DNA of 64,000 bases, from the NCBI GenBank assembly GCA_030770545.1, contig CM061109.1, positions 6,572,001 through 6,636,000 of the forward strand, written 5' to 3'. Source of the stretch: Macropodus opercularis (lineage: Eukaryota > Chordata > Actinopteri > Anabantiformes > Osphronemidae). Below, piece by piece: positions 46,880 to 59,474 of this stretch. The first letter of the stretch is position 1, and each line of letters begins with the position of its first letter. Position numbers and translations under genes: made by a program. The notes under the pieces are model-generated. The model made no database searches. It had not been told where the DNA came from and saw only the letters and a program-made list of their open reading frames with translations.

Positions 46880-49180
46880 GACCTTTTGTTATTGAATTGA
46901 CCTGCCGCCGTAAAACCAAAGATTTTATCGGAAACCAGACCGTGGACAGTTTGATAAAAAAAAGAAACAAAAACAGCATCCCCTTTCCACAACCATAAAG
47001 CCATGTCGTCGTTTTCTGTGCAGTTTCACCTTATCAGCTCATGTTATTTTGGATCTGCCTCAATTTTCAGCCACGAACACCATTTCAGATACCGCGAAAA
47101 AAAATCATTAGAGGTTTCTGTGATTGTATATTAGACACGCTGACTTGTAAGAAACGTAATAATCCTAATGTCAAAATTACTACTAGGCCACTGGCTCCAT
47201 GGTGACGACACAGCGAACACGCACAATCATGACTTTACATTGAATACGATTTGGGCACAGCCTATAACATATTATTAGTTATATATATTATTATAGTTAT
47301 ATTACAGGGCAGGGCGTCTTTCTTGGCTTCTATTAGTGTGGAGAAATCGTACAAAAAGTTTTGACCACACCAAACACTAAATGTGAAAATGATCTTGTCA
47401 CTCACACACACACACTGTCGCACTGTTAGGCCTATGACTATTACTTTATTGTTTTCCTGTAACACTTATTTGGATGGGTTTGACAATTTTATCATTGACT
47501 GAATTACTGATCAAGTAAATATACAGAACGCCTCTACTGCATACACAACAAATCACTGCTAAACATTAAGCCCCAGTTGTTGCCTTATTGTGACAGGTAA
47601 AGGTGCAGAGGCCTGCAGGCCAGCAGACACACTGCAAACAGCGTCAGACTATGTGATATACATGCTGTGCATCGAAACCATGTTTCCAAATAAACACGTT
47701 TCTATTGGAAAGAAGAAATATCTCCAATTTCTTAGTAGATGACACCGAATATTCAATTAATATGTGGACGTGATTGTCCGTGAGCGCGTTCGTGTGTGGT
47801 TCGCAGTTCATTGGTTCAAGTGAGTGGGACAACTGAATCCATATTCAGAGGTGTTTGGAGAGGAGGTGAATTTACACTACTTGGCGCGCGGCTATCAGCG
47901 CTGTTCAAAGTGTTGCAGAGCATGAAATTGCTTCCCGGTCTCTCTGTGTTCACACATTTCATCAGCCAGCTCTTTGTAGGACTCACACAAAATACATAGG
48001 AACTATAGCAGGGAATCCATAGAGCGAGCGGCAAACAACGGCGAAGCATTTCCACCTCTCATTCCTAGAATAAGCTAAAGAAGGGACAAAAAAATCTAAG
48101 CAGAAATTCACAACATATTTATTATAAAAACATTAAAAGTAGCACAGCAAAATATTGGCAAATATGTGATTTCGACCCTACAAGACCCATATATAATATT
48201 GGCTATGACAAAATTATCTTTCAGATAAAGCACAATTCATAGCTCAGCCATTTGGCTATGACAGAGGGGAAATGATTTAAACAGGAATAAACAGGAAAGT
48301 TCTATAAATTAAAATACATAATGCACCCTCCTTTGTTTTCATTTTCCCTTTTGGTAGTTTGAAATCTCATAAACAGTTGCAATGTAAGAAGTGAAATTAA
48401 TCATTACTTTAATATCAACTAACTATCTACCTATTTAACTCTTCAATTTTATATTATTCACTGTAGAGATGAAATTTTTTAAGATTTTTTATTTTATTTG
48501 ATTCAAATGTGGTACTTAGGAAATTTTTAAATATTGGGATTTTTTCTGCAGCACAGTAAAAACAGTAAAAATACTAGATGATTTATTTATTTACTTTTTG
48601 TGTATCAACGGAGATAGACAGATAGGTACCTTAGAATTCCCTTTGATTTACAAGCTGCTCAGAGTATCTTGTATGGTAAACTGTGAGCATGTTGCTGCAG
48701 CTGCTGCTGACAGCAGTCCACTATGTAATTATTTTGGACCAAATTACTTATCGAGTGAACATCTTCCCAATGACCCAGCCATTTCCTCCAGCCTGGAGGT
48801 CATCTGTCATCCACAAGTTCATACTTTTTTATAAGAAGAATTTCCAAAGACTGCCCCCACCACCACATGTCTGAAAAAGAGGGTAAGAATTTGAAATCAA
48901 TTTGTCAAATTTGAAGGTAAATGTTGTGACAAGCTGACTGGATCTTTGCCCCTACTTGTTTTCTTTTACTCTCCTGCTCAAAGAACAGAAATTGAGAGGC
49001 ATTTACAGGGCCTCTGGCATTATCCAGTAGGTAGAGTACAGCAACATACAGTAAAGCAACTGAATTTATTGATGCATTTTAGATCTGCTTTTTATTCCAT
49101 GCATGCTTAATTGCACAATAAAAGCATATGTGTGTGAAATAACAGGTTTATGCAATGACAGATTACCAGCATTGTGATAT
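46880..49180. other. Downstream of engrailed, no gene recognised
   Basis: No exon is supported. The sequence 47600-48060 is less AT-rich than the rest but has no protein similarity that I recognise. A short CA microsatellite lies near 47400. Confidence 0.45.
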
Positions 49181-49182
49181 AC

Positions 49183-50425
49183 AATCCCAATTCTGATAAA
49201 GTTGGATGATGTGTAAAACTTAAATAAAAACAGAATGCAATGATTTGCAAATCTCATCAATCTATCTTATTTTAATTTAACATAATATAATCAACCAGAT
49301 GCCGAAACAGACATTTAACTATATAATAGAAAGTATTATTTAATTTTGAAGTTGATGGCAGCAACATGTCTCAGTGAAGCTGAGGAGGGCGATGTTTATC
49401 ACTGTGTATCCCCTGCTCTTTTAACAACCGCCCATACTGTAAACATTTGGGAAGTGAAGAAATCAGTTGCTGAAGAAGAGAAATTTTGTGTCATTCCTGT
49501 CTCACACAGGACTGTTAATTGTTAAACATTCCTGGGTCTTGCCATATATATGTTGTTTTATAATGCCTTTGTTTTCTATTGGTGAAAGATGTTTTGTTGA
49601 TTGTTTTCTATTAGTGAAAGATGTGGACTGTGTCAGGCCAGTTCAGCACTGCTGCCACGCTGTTGTGATAGAGGCAATATGTAGTTTAGAATTGTCATGC
49701 TGAAATATGCAAGGCATTTGCTCAAAGAGACGTTGATATGCATATGGAGCATATGTTTCTTTAAAACCGCTAAAACATTATGTCCTTTTCAGCATAGATG
49801 GTTGCCTTTCGGGCACATATGCACTAATGCACTCCAAACCATCAGAGCTGCAGGCCTTTGAACTGTCCACTGATATGGCCCTTCTCTTGCAATTTGAAAT
49901 TCATCTGGCCACAGAACACGTTTTCATTATCTTAACTTACCTTGCATTTGTGGATTGCATGATGAACTGTGTTCATATACAGTGATTTCTTTAAGTCTTC
50001 CTAAGCCCATGCATTGATGTTTAGTAAAGAATTAACAATCTTCCTTACTGACCCGTTGCCAGTTAAGCTAATTAGTTGTCAGATGCTTCTCTTGTTTTTG
50101 ATTTTGAGCAGTTACTTTCCAGCTTTTTCTTGCTCCTGTTCCAACTATTTTGAGATGTGTTGCTGCCATGCATCCATCCAAGCATCCATCTATCATGCTA
50201 GGTGCTGGAGCCTATCCCATCTGTCACTGGGCAAGAGGCAGGATATCCTGGACAAGTCGCCAGTCCATCACAGGGGTGTTGCTACATCAAATTTAAAATG
50301 AGCTAATAGTTTCCATAAAAAATATATAGGAAAACTATTCAGTTTTAATATACGATATGTTATTTTTGTGATGTTGTGAATAAAATATAAGTTGAAATTT
50401 GCACATCATTGCATTCACAAGTTGT
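49183..50425. mobile_element. Non-autonomous DNA transposon (unassigned superfamily)
   Basis: The left end ACAATCCCAATTCTGATAAA and GAATGCAATGATTTGCAAAT has its inverse at the right end (TTGCACATCATTGCATTC, about 50399-50416). This is a typical long-inverted-repeat element of fish. Its middle, about 49643-49890, recurs at 51043-51283. No transposase frame is seen. A retroposon module is inserted at about 50168-50285. Confidence 0.6.
50168..50285 (-). repeat. Interspersed retroposon module inside the DNA element
   Basis: GTGCTGGAGCCTATCCCATC and GACAAGTCGCCAGTCCATCA are the same common module as at 3846-4062 and 32490-32700, here reading on the minus strand. It interrupts the non-autonomous element. 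Confidence 0.65.
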
Positions 50426-51012
50426 AGGTATTTAGATAATAATAATAATTAATTATTATCACCATGTCTGAGACTAACTGAAAATGATCTAGAATGTCAG
50501 AGCAAAAAAGGCCTCAGGTGGTGTATGATCAGGTAAACATTAGCATACAACCCTGCCAAAACACACGAAGACATTACAACATTTTTACTTAAACTGTAAT
50601 GAACTGTAGGGGACTTCACAGAAAAATGATTTCCGATGCCAAAGTAAAATATCACTACAGAAAAAAATAAACTATATTGAAAGATTATTACAAAAATCGT
50701 TTTTATTTATATATTATTAATCTAGCTATTATAGACGTAAAACATTGTCGAAAAGAAACAGAGTGCGATAAGAGAGCTCCATGTGAATCAGAAGCAGTCG
50801 TCGCTGAAATTCAGTCGTCTTGTCTGGAGACGCCGTGTTCGCAGGTTTTCCGGGGGTCTGGAGCAACGATTAATCAGGAAGTAGGAGTCTCTGTCTTTTG
50901 TACTGTATGTAGATCATCCTCTGCTTAGCTACGCGCCTCAATGCCGTCGTCACAGCGCCCGAGCCCTGACGGTAATTTGCCATCATACACCAGGAAGATT
51001 TGACGACGTCAT

Positions 51013-51283
51013 TGACCCCCCCCCCCACACACACACACCAGTTCAGCACTGCTGCCAGGCTGTTGTGGTGGAGGCAATAAGTAGTTTAGAATAGTCATGC
51101 TTAAATATGCAAGGCATTCCCTCAAAGAGACGTTGATATGCATATGGAGCATATGTTGCTTTAAGACCTTATGTTCTTTTCAGCATAGATGGTTGCCTTT
51201 CTGGCACATATGCACTAATGCACTCCAAACCATCAGAGCTGCAGGCCTTTGAACTGTCCACTGATATGGCCCTTCTCTTCTTT
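51013..51283. mobile_element. Second copy of the internal segment of the non-autonomous element
   Basis: From GTTCAGCACTGCTGCCAGGC (about 51041) to GATATGGCCCTTCTCTTC (about 51283) it is near-identical to 49643-49890, with scattered changes and a small deletion (CGCTAAAACATTA-type bases lost). It abuts a C13/(AC)n tract at 51019-51040 on its left and has no terminal repeats of its own. Confidence 0.75.
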
Positions 51284-51289
51284 AGTCTG

Positions 51290-53814
51290 CTATAGATAGA
51301 TAGATATAGATATTACAAACAATAAATAAACAATATATGTTAATAAACAAATATAAATAAACACAAGCATTAATAAAAACCAACAACTAATGAGTAAGTG
51401 AATAACGTAAACATTTTTTGGATTTAAAAAACACCCACCTCTTATTTTTCATTGATACTTTTCTTAATGGAAAAAACGTTATTATCCAACTTTTTTTTCC
51501 TTTTTTTTTGGTCATTTTCAGTGCCAAATATTAGTCATAGCGCCATAAAACTGTGTGATCTGTGTGACTAGCTGATGATGAACTCAGTATGTTCTAAAGC
51601 TATAGCTGACCATAGCTACTTCTGAATCATACAGCGACTTCGACTTAACTGTCATTGCTCTTTAATGGTCAGCAACTTACACACGGCAAACAGCAAAAAG
51701 ACAATCAACTACACAAACACACACGCTTTCCAAGGGCTTTATGTTCCATAAGCACACATACACATAACATGCACACTGGCAGACAGTGGTTCAGGAGGAG
51801 GCGGAATCAAATGCCACATGCCTCTGTCTGTCTAGCAGTCAACAAATAATAATAATAAATAGGACAAATGTAGCATATGGCTGCTTCTGTTTTAGCATCG
51901 GTAAGAAAAGTGGCATTAAGATGTACAACATTCCCACACTGCTGCTAAACATGCTGTGTGTCACTGTATACATCATACATAGATTAACTAAATGGTTAAT
52001 TCCTGATAACAGTGGAAATGTTTGGTCTGTAAGTGTAGGTGTCTTATAAGAAGGCTCTTCAGGCTGACACCTGAAAAACCTACTGTAGTATAAATGACCA
52101 TTTGACGATGAGAATCAATTCCAGCTATCAGATAAGTGCTAAATGCTGCACTAGTGCATTTTAAGGCTATCACAGCTCTAATGTGTGTTTAGAAAACATG
52201 GTGTAAAAGCCCTTTGAGAGTCCCACAATACCCGGCCAGTCAAATCACATCTTGATGTGATTTTGATCCAGTATTCTATTACTGGAGAGTTATTGCACTG
52301 ACTGTGGTGGTGCTAATTGCAAGTTATAATGTTTATGAGTGCAAAGCACAACAGAAATGTTCCTGTAATAAAGGATTTTTCTAAACAGCCTTTGTAACAT
52401 AACATACAGTATGATACACTATCAGTGTCATTCTAAATGAGCTAGAACCTAATTGTTCTGTCTGTACTGTCACTGAACAGGCTTTAATTACACAAAGCTC
52501 CAAATTCATTCCATTTCATTCAGAGTGCACATCAAAGCAAATGTTAACAAAGACCCCAAAAAGACACCCACTTTTTATTTGTTTTCCAAACAATAGCTAT
52601 AAGACTATTCAGGCATCCACTGTGAAAGGTTAAGGGAGCAGTGAAGGTAACAATACTGGCATTTCCCCATATCACCTGTTTACGATTGTCAAACAAAATG
52701 GCAGCATTGTTTTTGCTGTTTGTATGGGTGAAAGTTTCTGACCCAGTACAGCATATGATTCTTTTTTCTTTGTCATTTTTCTTTTTACTTCTGCATCTGC
52801 AACCCTATTAAAACTTGCAATCTGAAGTCAGTATTAGTAGTGTACTCTGGTTACTTAATGGGTGCCAACAGCATAGTCAAATCATATAAAACTTTAGTTG
52901 ATACTAGAATAACCCAAAAATAATCTACTTTTTGTACCGTAAAAAGAGTTTTAGACTTTTAAGATTTTAGACATGTAGAAGAGAAAAGGAAAACAGGTGA
53001 TTTAATTATTTTTTACATTTAATATGATGCCTAATTAATATATATATATGTCATGAAATTATAAATTATTTCTCTTTGTGTCATTTGCTACTGCATACAT
53101 ATTTTAAAAAGTGATTTAATGAGTTGCATCACAACAGACATTTATAGAGGTGACAGACACACTCACTCATCATTTTAGCTGCTCATTCCTTGCAAGGGTC
53201 ACAGGGGTTTCTCAGCATGAAATGGAAATACAGTTGCGAAAGTGTATTCTATGTGCCTGGTCCAATAAAAGACTTCTATTGTGTTTTGATATTGAATCTT
53301 TTGTTATCTTGTGTTAACATTGGGGGAAAAATGGAAATTGACACTGCATCCGAGTTACAAAGCAACAGAAGGCACAACACAATTTTTATCAGCATGTAAA
53401 TCAAATGTATGTTAAAAATAAATATATGGTAAATAAAATCTATATATAAAGTTAGCATTGTTATCTAAAGTGGAACTAGGTCTAAAAAACAGAGTTCAGC
53501 ACAGACTGTGACTAACAGCTTGAACACCAGCAAGCATTATGTGCAATCCCTATGGAATTCTGTGTCTGGCTGTGTCTGAACCTGTACCTGCATATTAATT
53601 AGGATTGTGCACATCAAGTGTCCAGTAAGTACTTATGTTTTCTTTCTGTGATGGTTAATGGCAGCCTCTGTCACTTAAAGTAATTTTCAGTGAAATTTGG
53701 GATACCCTCTCATATATCTACTTAGTGCATTAAATGGAAATTTAATTCTGAAATTTCAGAGCTTTTCTACCTTATCGCTACTCAAAGTACTTTGACGCTG
53801 CCTCTCATTCACAC
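51290..53814. other. Intergenic, no gene recognised
   Basis: AT-rich; short open frames only. No exon with recognisable similarity and no clear element ends are seen. Confidence 0.5.
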
Positions 53815-53990
53815 ATTCGCAGACACAAACACATTCACACACAGGTGGCAGAGTTGCTATGCAGATTAGGCTGACACACCGGGGGCATCTTTCCCAAGGA
53901 CAATCTGGCACATGACTGGGGGAGCCAAGAATCGAACCTACAATCCTATGATTGATGAGTTACCTTTGAGTTGCTGCCACCTGATTAAAG
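53815..53990 (-). mobile_element. tRNA-derived SINE
   Basis: On the minus strand a tRNA-like head (GGTGGCAGCAACTCAAAGG as A-box region; GTAGGTTCGATTC as B box near 53933-53945) is followed by GTCCTTGGGAAAGATGCCCC and GGTGTGTCAG. This matches the layout of fish tRNA-derived SINEs. It differs in body sequence from the one at 42628. Confidence 0.7.
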
Positions 53991-54379
53991 ACTGCCTATT
54001 TTGTAACCTATTCAATTGAGGCAGCATGTGATTTCTATGCACTGTGTTAACTACAACCATCCCCTCTCTCTGGTATTGACTATAACTTTATATTGTAGTA
54101 AAGTCTATTTATCTTGAAATTAGACAGTTGACCCATTAGCACGTTTATTTTAAACAGGTGATTTCTCTGTCAGATCGGAGCCCAATCAATGATCAGGAAA
54201 AGATACATGCTTTCACAAAGCAGTGGCCTTTGTGACTGGGGATATATTGAAACCAGTGATAGGGAGAGATCACTAAAATTCACTACATGGTTGAAGCTAT
54301 TGGCAGATGTGTCATAATAGACAAATGAAATACAATCTGAACATATAGTTTACAAACTATTCAAAAGACTGTACCAACA

Positions 54380-54618
54380 CTAAAACTCTATATTGTCTTT
54401 TGTCTGAGCTTTACAAGATGAATCTCGATCTGGACTCTGTTCTGCCCCATCCTCCCTGTACATAATACAGAGACAAACTAACACACCTGATCCACAAAAT
54501 GAAAAACCTGTGACCAATAACATCCAGATCCAGAACTGCCACTCAAAGGACCTATGTGAGGGACTGATGTTGCAACACTGGACACATCCAGACATGGAGG
54601 CACAAGACTTACAATCTC
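54380..54618 (-). CDS. Candidate last exon of a small single-pass membrane protein (unrecognised)
   Basis: On the minus strand, after a possible acceptor near 54619, the frame reads a Cys-rich stretch (GDCKSCASMSGCVQCCNI). A strong hydrophobic segment (FWIWMLLVTGFSFCGSGVLV) and a charged tail (REDGAEQSPDRDSSC) follow, ending at the stop 54380-54382. A Cys-rich ectodomain, a transmembrane helix and a short charged tail is a plausible protein layout, loosely like VOPP1-type proteins, but I do not recognise a family. No partner exon was found, so it may be chance. Confidence 0.25.
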
Positions 54619-54619
54619 C

Positions 54620-55464
54620 TACTAGTGCGTGAGGTAGAAAAAATAGCAGATGACGACAAGGAAGAAGGTGAGGCATCCCTAACTTTCAGTATCCACCATC
54701 GGGTTTGAGGGTTTCACCAAAGATCGTAACCTTCAAACGGCTAAGTTTGAAGGTGTGGCCATGGTCCATTTTGTTGTCAGTTTAGTCTGTCTCTTCACAG
54801 GACTGTCCAAGACATATGGCCAAAGGTCTGATGACAAGATCATTGAACACAATGAACACACACCTGCACCCAAGGGTGTCCTGTTGCCACATGCACTGAT
54901 GGAAAAACCTTATCCTTGAACAAGGTGTTTGTTTTTGACAAATTGTGGCTAAACACAGATCAGTAACAGAACATGACTTGAGTAATAATCAGGGAGGATG
55001 TTCGTCTTATTTAGACCTACAGGCGTCACTGTCATTGTGCACAGTTTCCTGTTAAAACAATGACATCTCCAGTACCTTCCAGCACTGCTCCCAACCAGAG
55101 ACCCTGAGAAGGCTGGGTACTCTACAGTGAGCTGCCCTTGTTTTATTCATATACATAGAGGGCTTTTGAACTGCCCTTATTATGGCCCATCCCCAAAGAC
55201 TTGCTTGTGTTGGGAGATCCCTCCAGGGGTATTAATTTCAAGTGTCAGAAAAGATAGCACATAACTGGCTTGTGGCAGCCAAGCATTCATAGCATTGCAT
55301 TTTAATCCTTGGATGTTGGCTCTTCCTACCATTATGAGACAGAGTTCAGTGTTGAAGGAGTCACATGCCAATGTTCATCTAATATTTCACCTCTAGTCTG
55401 GACTACCAATTCCATCAAATTCAGCACCATTGAGATGCTGCTGGCCCAATTAACTAGGCAGCTA
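54620..55464. other. Unassigned region before the gypsy element
   Basis: This is more GC-balanced than its surroundings, with several plus-strand fragments that look protein-like but are broken by stops. It may be an old transposon or pseudogene that I cannot name. Confidence 0.35.
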
Positions 55465-55486
55465 TATAACTGTTACGAACTGGCTG

Positions 55487-58400
55487 TGTCGTGCCCGTTA
55501 GCCTGTGGGTGATATCCGAAAGAGAGACTGACCTTAATGCCCAGAGATCTGCAGAACTCAGCCCAGAAGCGGGCCGTGAACTGCGGACCACGGTCAGAGA
55601 CAATGTCTTCTGGGATTCCGTGGAGGCGGACTACGTGGTCCGTCAGGAGGCGGGCTGTCTCAGGAGCTGAGGGAAGTTTAGGCAGAGCTACAAAGTGTGC
55701 CATCTTAGAAAACCTATCGATGATGGATAGGATAACTGTCTTGCCTTTCGAGGCCGGTAGGCCCGTGACGAAGTCCATAGCGATGTGTGACCAGGGCCTT
55801 CGTGGAATTGGCAGTGGGCGAAGAAGTCTGACAGGGGGCTGATTGGATGTCTTGACTCTCGCACAAGAGTCGCATGCAGAGATGTAGTTCCTGGTGTCTG
55901 GTCGGATAGTGGGCCACCAAAACCTCTGGAGAAGAAGGTGCAGGGTGCGGGCAAAACCAGGGTGAATAGAGAGACGAGAATTGTGACATAATTGCAGTAC
56001 CTTGGAACGGTAGAGAGGGGGTACGTAGAGGCAGTGTTTCGGGCAGGTGGCCGGGACAGTGTGGTTCTGTGACGCCAGTCAGACCTCCTCCTCCAACGCT
56101 AGATGAGCTGCCCCGAGTCGTACTGAGGCGGGAAGGATAAACTTCCCGCGGTCCGTCTCGCTCGTGGTGGAGAATAATCTGGAGAGAGCGTCAGCCTTAT
56201 TGTTCTCCGAACCTGGGCGGAAAGAGAGGAAACAGGAGAAGCGCTCGAAGAAAATGGCCCACCTGGCCTGTCCAGAATTCAGCCTCTTTGCCGACCTGAG
56301 GTATTCCAAATTCTTATGGTCGGTGAGGGCCGCGAACTGATGCGTGGCGCCCTCAAGCCAATGCCGCCACTCTGCCAGGGTGAGCTTAACCGCTAGCAGC
56401 TCCCTGTTGCCCACGTCATAGTTCCTCTCAGAGTCTGATAGTTTCCGGGAAAAGAAGGCGCATGGGTGAAGTTTAAAATCCAGCTTTGAGATAGGACGGC
56501 CCCTACCCCACAATCCGAGGCGTCCACCTCCACCACAAAAGGGAGGTCAGCATCCGGAAGAGTGAGTATGGGAGCAGTGGTAAACAGGGTCTTGAGTCTA
56601 GTAAATGATTCCTCAGCGGCGAGGACTCCTCGATTCCTTGTCCGAGGTCAGGCGATGGAGAGGAGGTGCTGTAGCCCTTGATAAAACGACGATAAAAATT
56701 GGCAAAGCCAAGGAAGCACTGAAGCTGCTTCCGGTTTTGTGGCGGGGGCCAGGTCCTCACTGCACGCACCTTGTCAGGATCGATGGCTACTCTCCCTGGC
56801 TCGAGGATAAAGCCCAAAAAGGTGGTGGTGGGTACGTGAAATTCACATTTTTCCGCACACAGAAAAGTTGGTTTTGCAGGAGGCGTTGCAGGACTGTGCG
56901 AACATGATTGATGTGATCGGACTCATTCTGTGAAAAAATTAATATGTCGTCAAGATTAACAAAAACAAAACGATTCAGCATGTCGCCCAGGATGTCATTC
57001 ACCATGTTCTGGAAGACTGCGGGGGCGTTAGTCAGTCCAAATGGCATTACCAGGTACTCGAAGTGACCTGCTGGGGTGTTAAATGCCGTCTTCCACTCAT
57101 CTCCCTCTCGTATGCGAATGAGGTGGTATGCATTCCTGAGGTCCAGCCTGGAGAATATCTTGGCGCCTTTTATAAGCTCAAATGCAGACGCAATGAGGGG
57201 GAGAGGGTAGCGGTTCTTGACCGTGATGAGGTTAAGGCCTCTGTAATCAATACATGGCCGAAGACCCCCGCTCCCGCTGGGGAGGTGGAGGGGCGGATGA
57301 TTACCGAGTCCAGGGATTCCCGGATGTACTCCTCCATGGCCACCCGTTCTGGTCCTGTCAAAGAGAATAACCTTCCCCTAGGTGGGGCGGTCCCTGGAAG
57401 CAGGTCTATGGCGCAGTCGTAATGGCGGTGTGGGGGAAGTGAGACTGCTCGACTCTTATTAAAAACCTCTCTGAGGTCATGGTAGTGTCTGGATACCTTG
57501 GACAGGTCCGGAGGTTCCTCCACCCTCGAGATGATTTCCGGTGATGGAGGTCGGGCGGAACGAAGACAGGTGAGTGAACAGGAAGGTCCCCATCTCAGGA
57601 CCTTGCCAGAAGACCAGTCGATGTGGGGGTTGTGTTTCTGAAGCCAGGAAATCCCAAGGACCACAGGAGGGTTGGAGGAGTCCACCACATGGAAGGTGGT
57701 GAGATCCTTGTGGTTGTCTAGGAGGACAGAATGGAGTAAAGTGTGATTCAGGGCGCGTACTTGGACCGGGTTCGGCAGATGACAGGTGGGGAGTTGAAGC
57801 GCTTTGACCAAGGAGGCGGAGATGAACTGGCGTCGGCTCCCGAATCAATCAGGGCTGAGACAGTCTGGCAATGAGGAGAGGTTCCGATGGTGACCGAAGA
57901 GAATGGTCGAGTTACTGGGGATCTTTCTAGCAAATGGCCCAGTAGCACCCCTGCTCAAGCTACTGAGCCCTTCCTTTTGCCGGGCAGTGCTTAATCAGGT
58001 GTCCCTTAGTGCCGCAGTAGTAGCACAGACCATTGGTATGACGTCTGAGGTGTTCCTCCTCCGAAATCCGCTGCCTCCCGAGTTGCATGGGCTCTGGCGA
58101 GGGGTGATCTGTTAAGACAGGACCAGCGGAGGCACGGGGCGGAGAGCGTGGTGTACTCACCGGATGGCGAGGCGTTGTGCGGCTGCGTTGCCGTTCCAGA
58201 AAACGCTGCTCAGCTCTGGTGGCCAACTCTGGTGGCCAACGCGATGGAGGTGAGCCCCCTTCTGGCCTCGGCCTGTGGTCGCACTGGGTCAAAAACCCGG
58301 GAAAGTTGTGCTGCAAAATCTTTAAAAGTTAGACAATAAGCCTCGTTACGACGCCATGCCGCCGTTCCCCAGGTGGTGGCGCGCCCCCCCAAAAGGGCAA

Positions 58401-58720
58401 GTGTGTACGCAACCTTGCTGGACTCTGATGGGAAAGCCGATGGTTGAGTCGTGAACATGACCTCACATAGAGTGAGGAAGGACTGGCTTTGACCCGGCTA
58501 CCCATGATAACGGGCCGGGGGAGGTAGTCGGGGTTCAGAAGAGAGAGCGAGCACTTGAGGAGGGGGGTTGGGCGTGGAAACAAGAGGAACGTCACTAGGA
58601 GGAGGTGCTAACCGGCTGCTTAGATGCTGCATAGTGGTAGATATTAGCGATAATCGGGCGTTGAGACTGTCTAGCGCCCTCTCACACTCGGGGACCAAGA
58701 TTGCGGGGGTGGTTTTGCGG
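55487..58720 (-). pseudogene. Degenerate gypsy gag-pol
   Basis: In minus-strand order: gag start near 58720 with an early frameshift; gag body at 58458-58210; a CCHC zinc knuckle (CYYCGTKGHLIKHCP) near 58000; protease with the IDSGAD active site near 57860. The RT N-terminus is at about 57400-57230. The RT palm is near 56950 with FVNLDDILIFS, where the usual Tyr before LDD is Asn. RNase H spans 56513-56079 (LTDHKNLEYLRSAKRLNSGQ; NNKADALSRL). Integrase then follows with its first two acidic residues (MDFVTGLP; VSDRGPQFTARFW) and GYHPQANG. The sequence stops there, so the third catalytic acid (Glu) and the C-terminal domain are missing. Frameshifts separate most parts. Confidence 0.9.
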
Positions 58721-58747
58721 ATTCCATTGTTTTTGGTCAGATCGTAC

Positions 58748-59474
58748 TGTTACGAACTGGCTGACAGATGAGGGGAGGAATGGAATGTGCAAAACCAAGA
58801 CAAGTGCGGGAGTGTAGTTTACCGTTTTATTGTAAGCAGCGACACTGCAGGTAGAGGGTGGGGACAGCCTGGGTCTATGTAGACAGAGGAGACAGTCAGG
58901 TTTCCGGTGGCTGATTCAAATGGAGAGAAGAGGGAATGATGTACCTCCAGACCGGCAGAGAGTCCCAGAGTGAGAATGAGGAAACCAGGGGAATGAGGCA
59001 GTAGGAGGAAGAGATGATCTGATCTTTAGATGACAAGGTGGAGAGTGGCTGAGTCGGGCGTCGCAGGTGGGTATATTCCACTGGGCAGCCGAGGGTGGAG
59101 AGAAGTGTCCAGGAAAGGTTTCTCGCAGCGCGGCAACTGACGGTTACAGTGTTCCTCTTCGAGAGCAGGGAAAAGAGCAGACCAAAACAGAGACACAGAC
59201 AAAAGAAAATCCAACAAAAGGCGAGCCAAACTGGCTGAAGACACAGACAAAAGAAAATCCAACGAAAGGCGAGCCAAACTGGCTGATTGCTATAATGTCA
59301 CGGGGTTTAAATCCGCACGCCCGTTAGCGGCTAGGTGTCTTCACGTAAAGCCTGGGCGGCTGAGAGTCTGGAGTGAATACTCTGTTCACTAAGAGCTTAG
59401 CCAGGTGGCGACTCCAATAGTTCAGTGCGACAACAGGACGTTCGTTAAACGAAGTGCATTTGCCGATCATGACA
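58748..59474 (-). repeat. 5' LTR of the gypsy element
   Basis: 727 bases bounded by TG...CA on the plus strand (TGTTACGAACTGG ... GATCATGACA). It contains a 48-base tandem duplication at 59191-59286. The partner LTR at the other end is reduced to 16 bases. Confidence 0.88.
59191..59286. repeat. Tandem duplication of a 48-bp unit within the LTR
   Basis: Two adjacent copies, 59191-59238 and 59239-59286, start AGACACAGACAAAAGAAAAT and differ at one base (CAACAAAAGG versus CAACGAAAGG). Tandem repeats of this size in LTRs often lie in the promoter part. Confidence 0.95.

Larger units (their letters stand above)
55471..59474 (-). mobile_element. Ty3/gypsy LTR retrotransposon with internal/3' deletion
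   Basis: The element reads on the minus strand: 5' LTR 58748-59474, then gag, protease, reverse transcriptase, RNase H and integrase down to 55487. The left boundary keeps only 16 bases of the other LTR (55471-55486, identical to 58748-58763). TATAAC lies on both outer sides (55465-55470 and 59475-59480), the target duplication. So the original insertion borders survive, while the integrase C-terminus and nearly the whole 3' LTR are gone. All genes carry frameshifts. It is a dead copy of a chromosomal retrotransposon. Confidence 0.92.

Noticed and set aside
47816..48055. 79-codon minus-strand frame downstream of engrailed
   Set aside because: No domain, no splice partners and no codon bias that I can see.
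12831..54740. Shared 15-base string TAACCTTCAAACGGC at about 12834 and 54728
   Set aside because: The match does not extend and the contexts differ, so chance or a tiny repeat remnant is sufficient.
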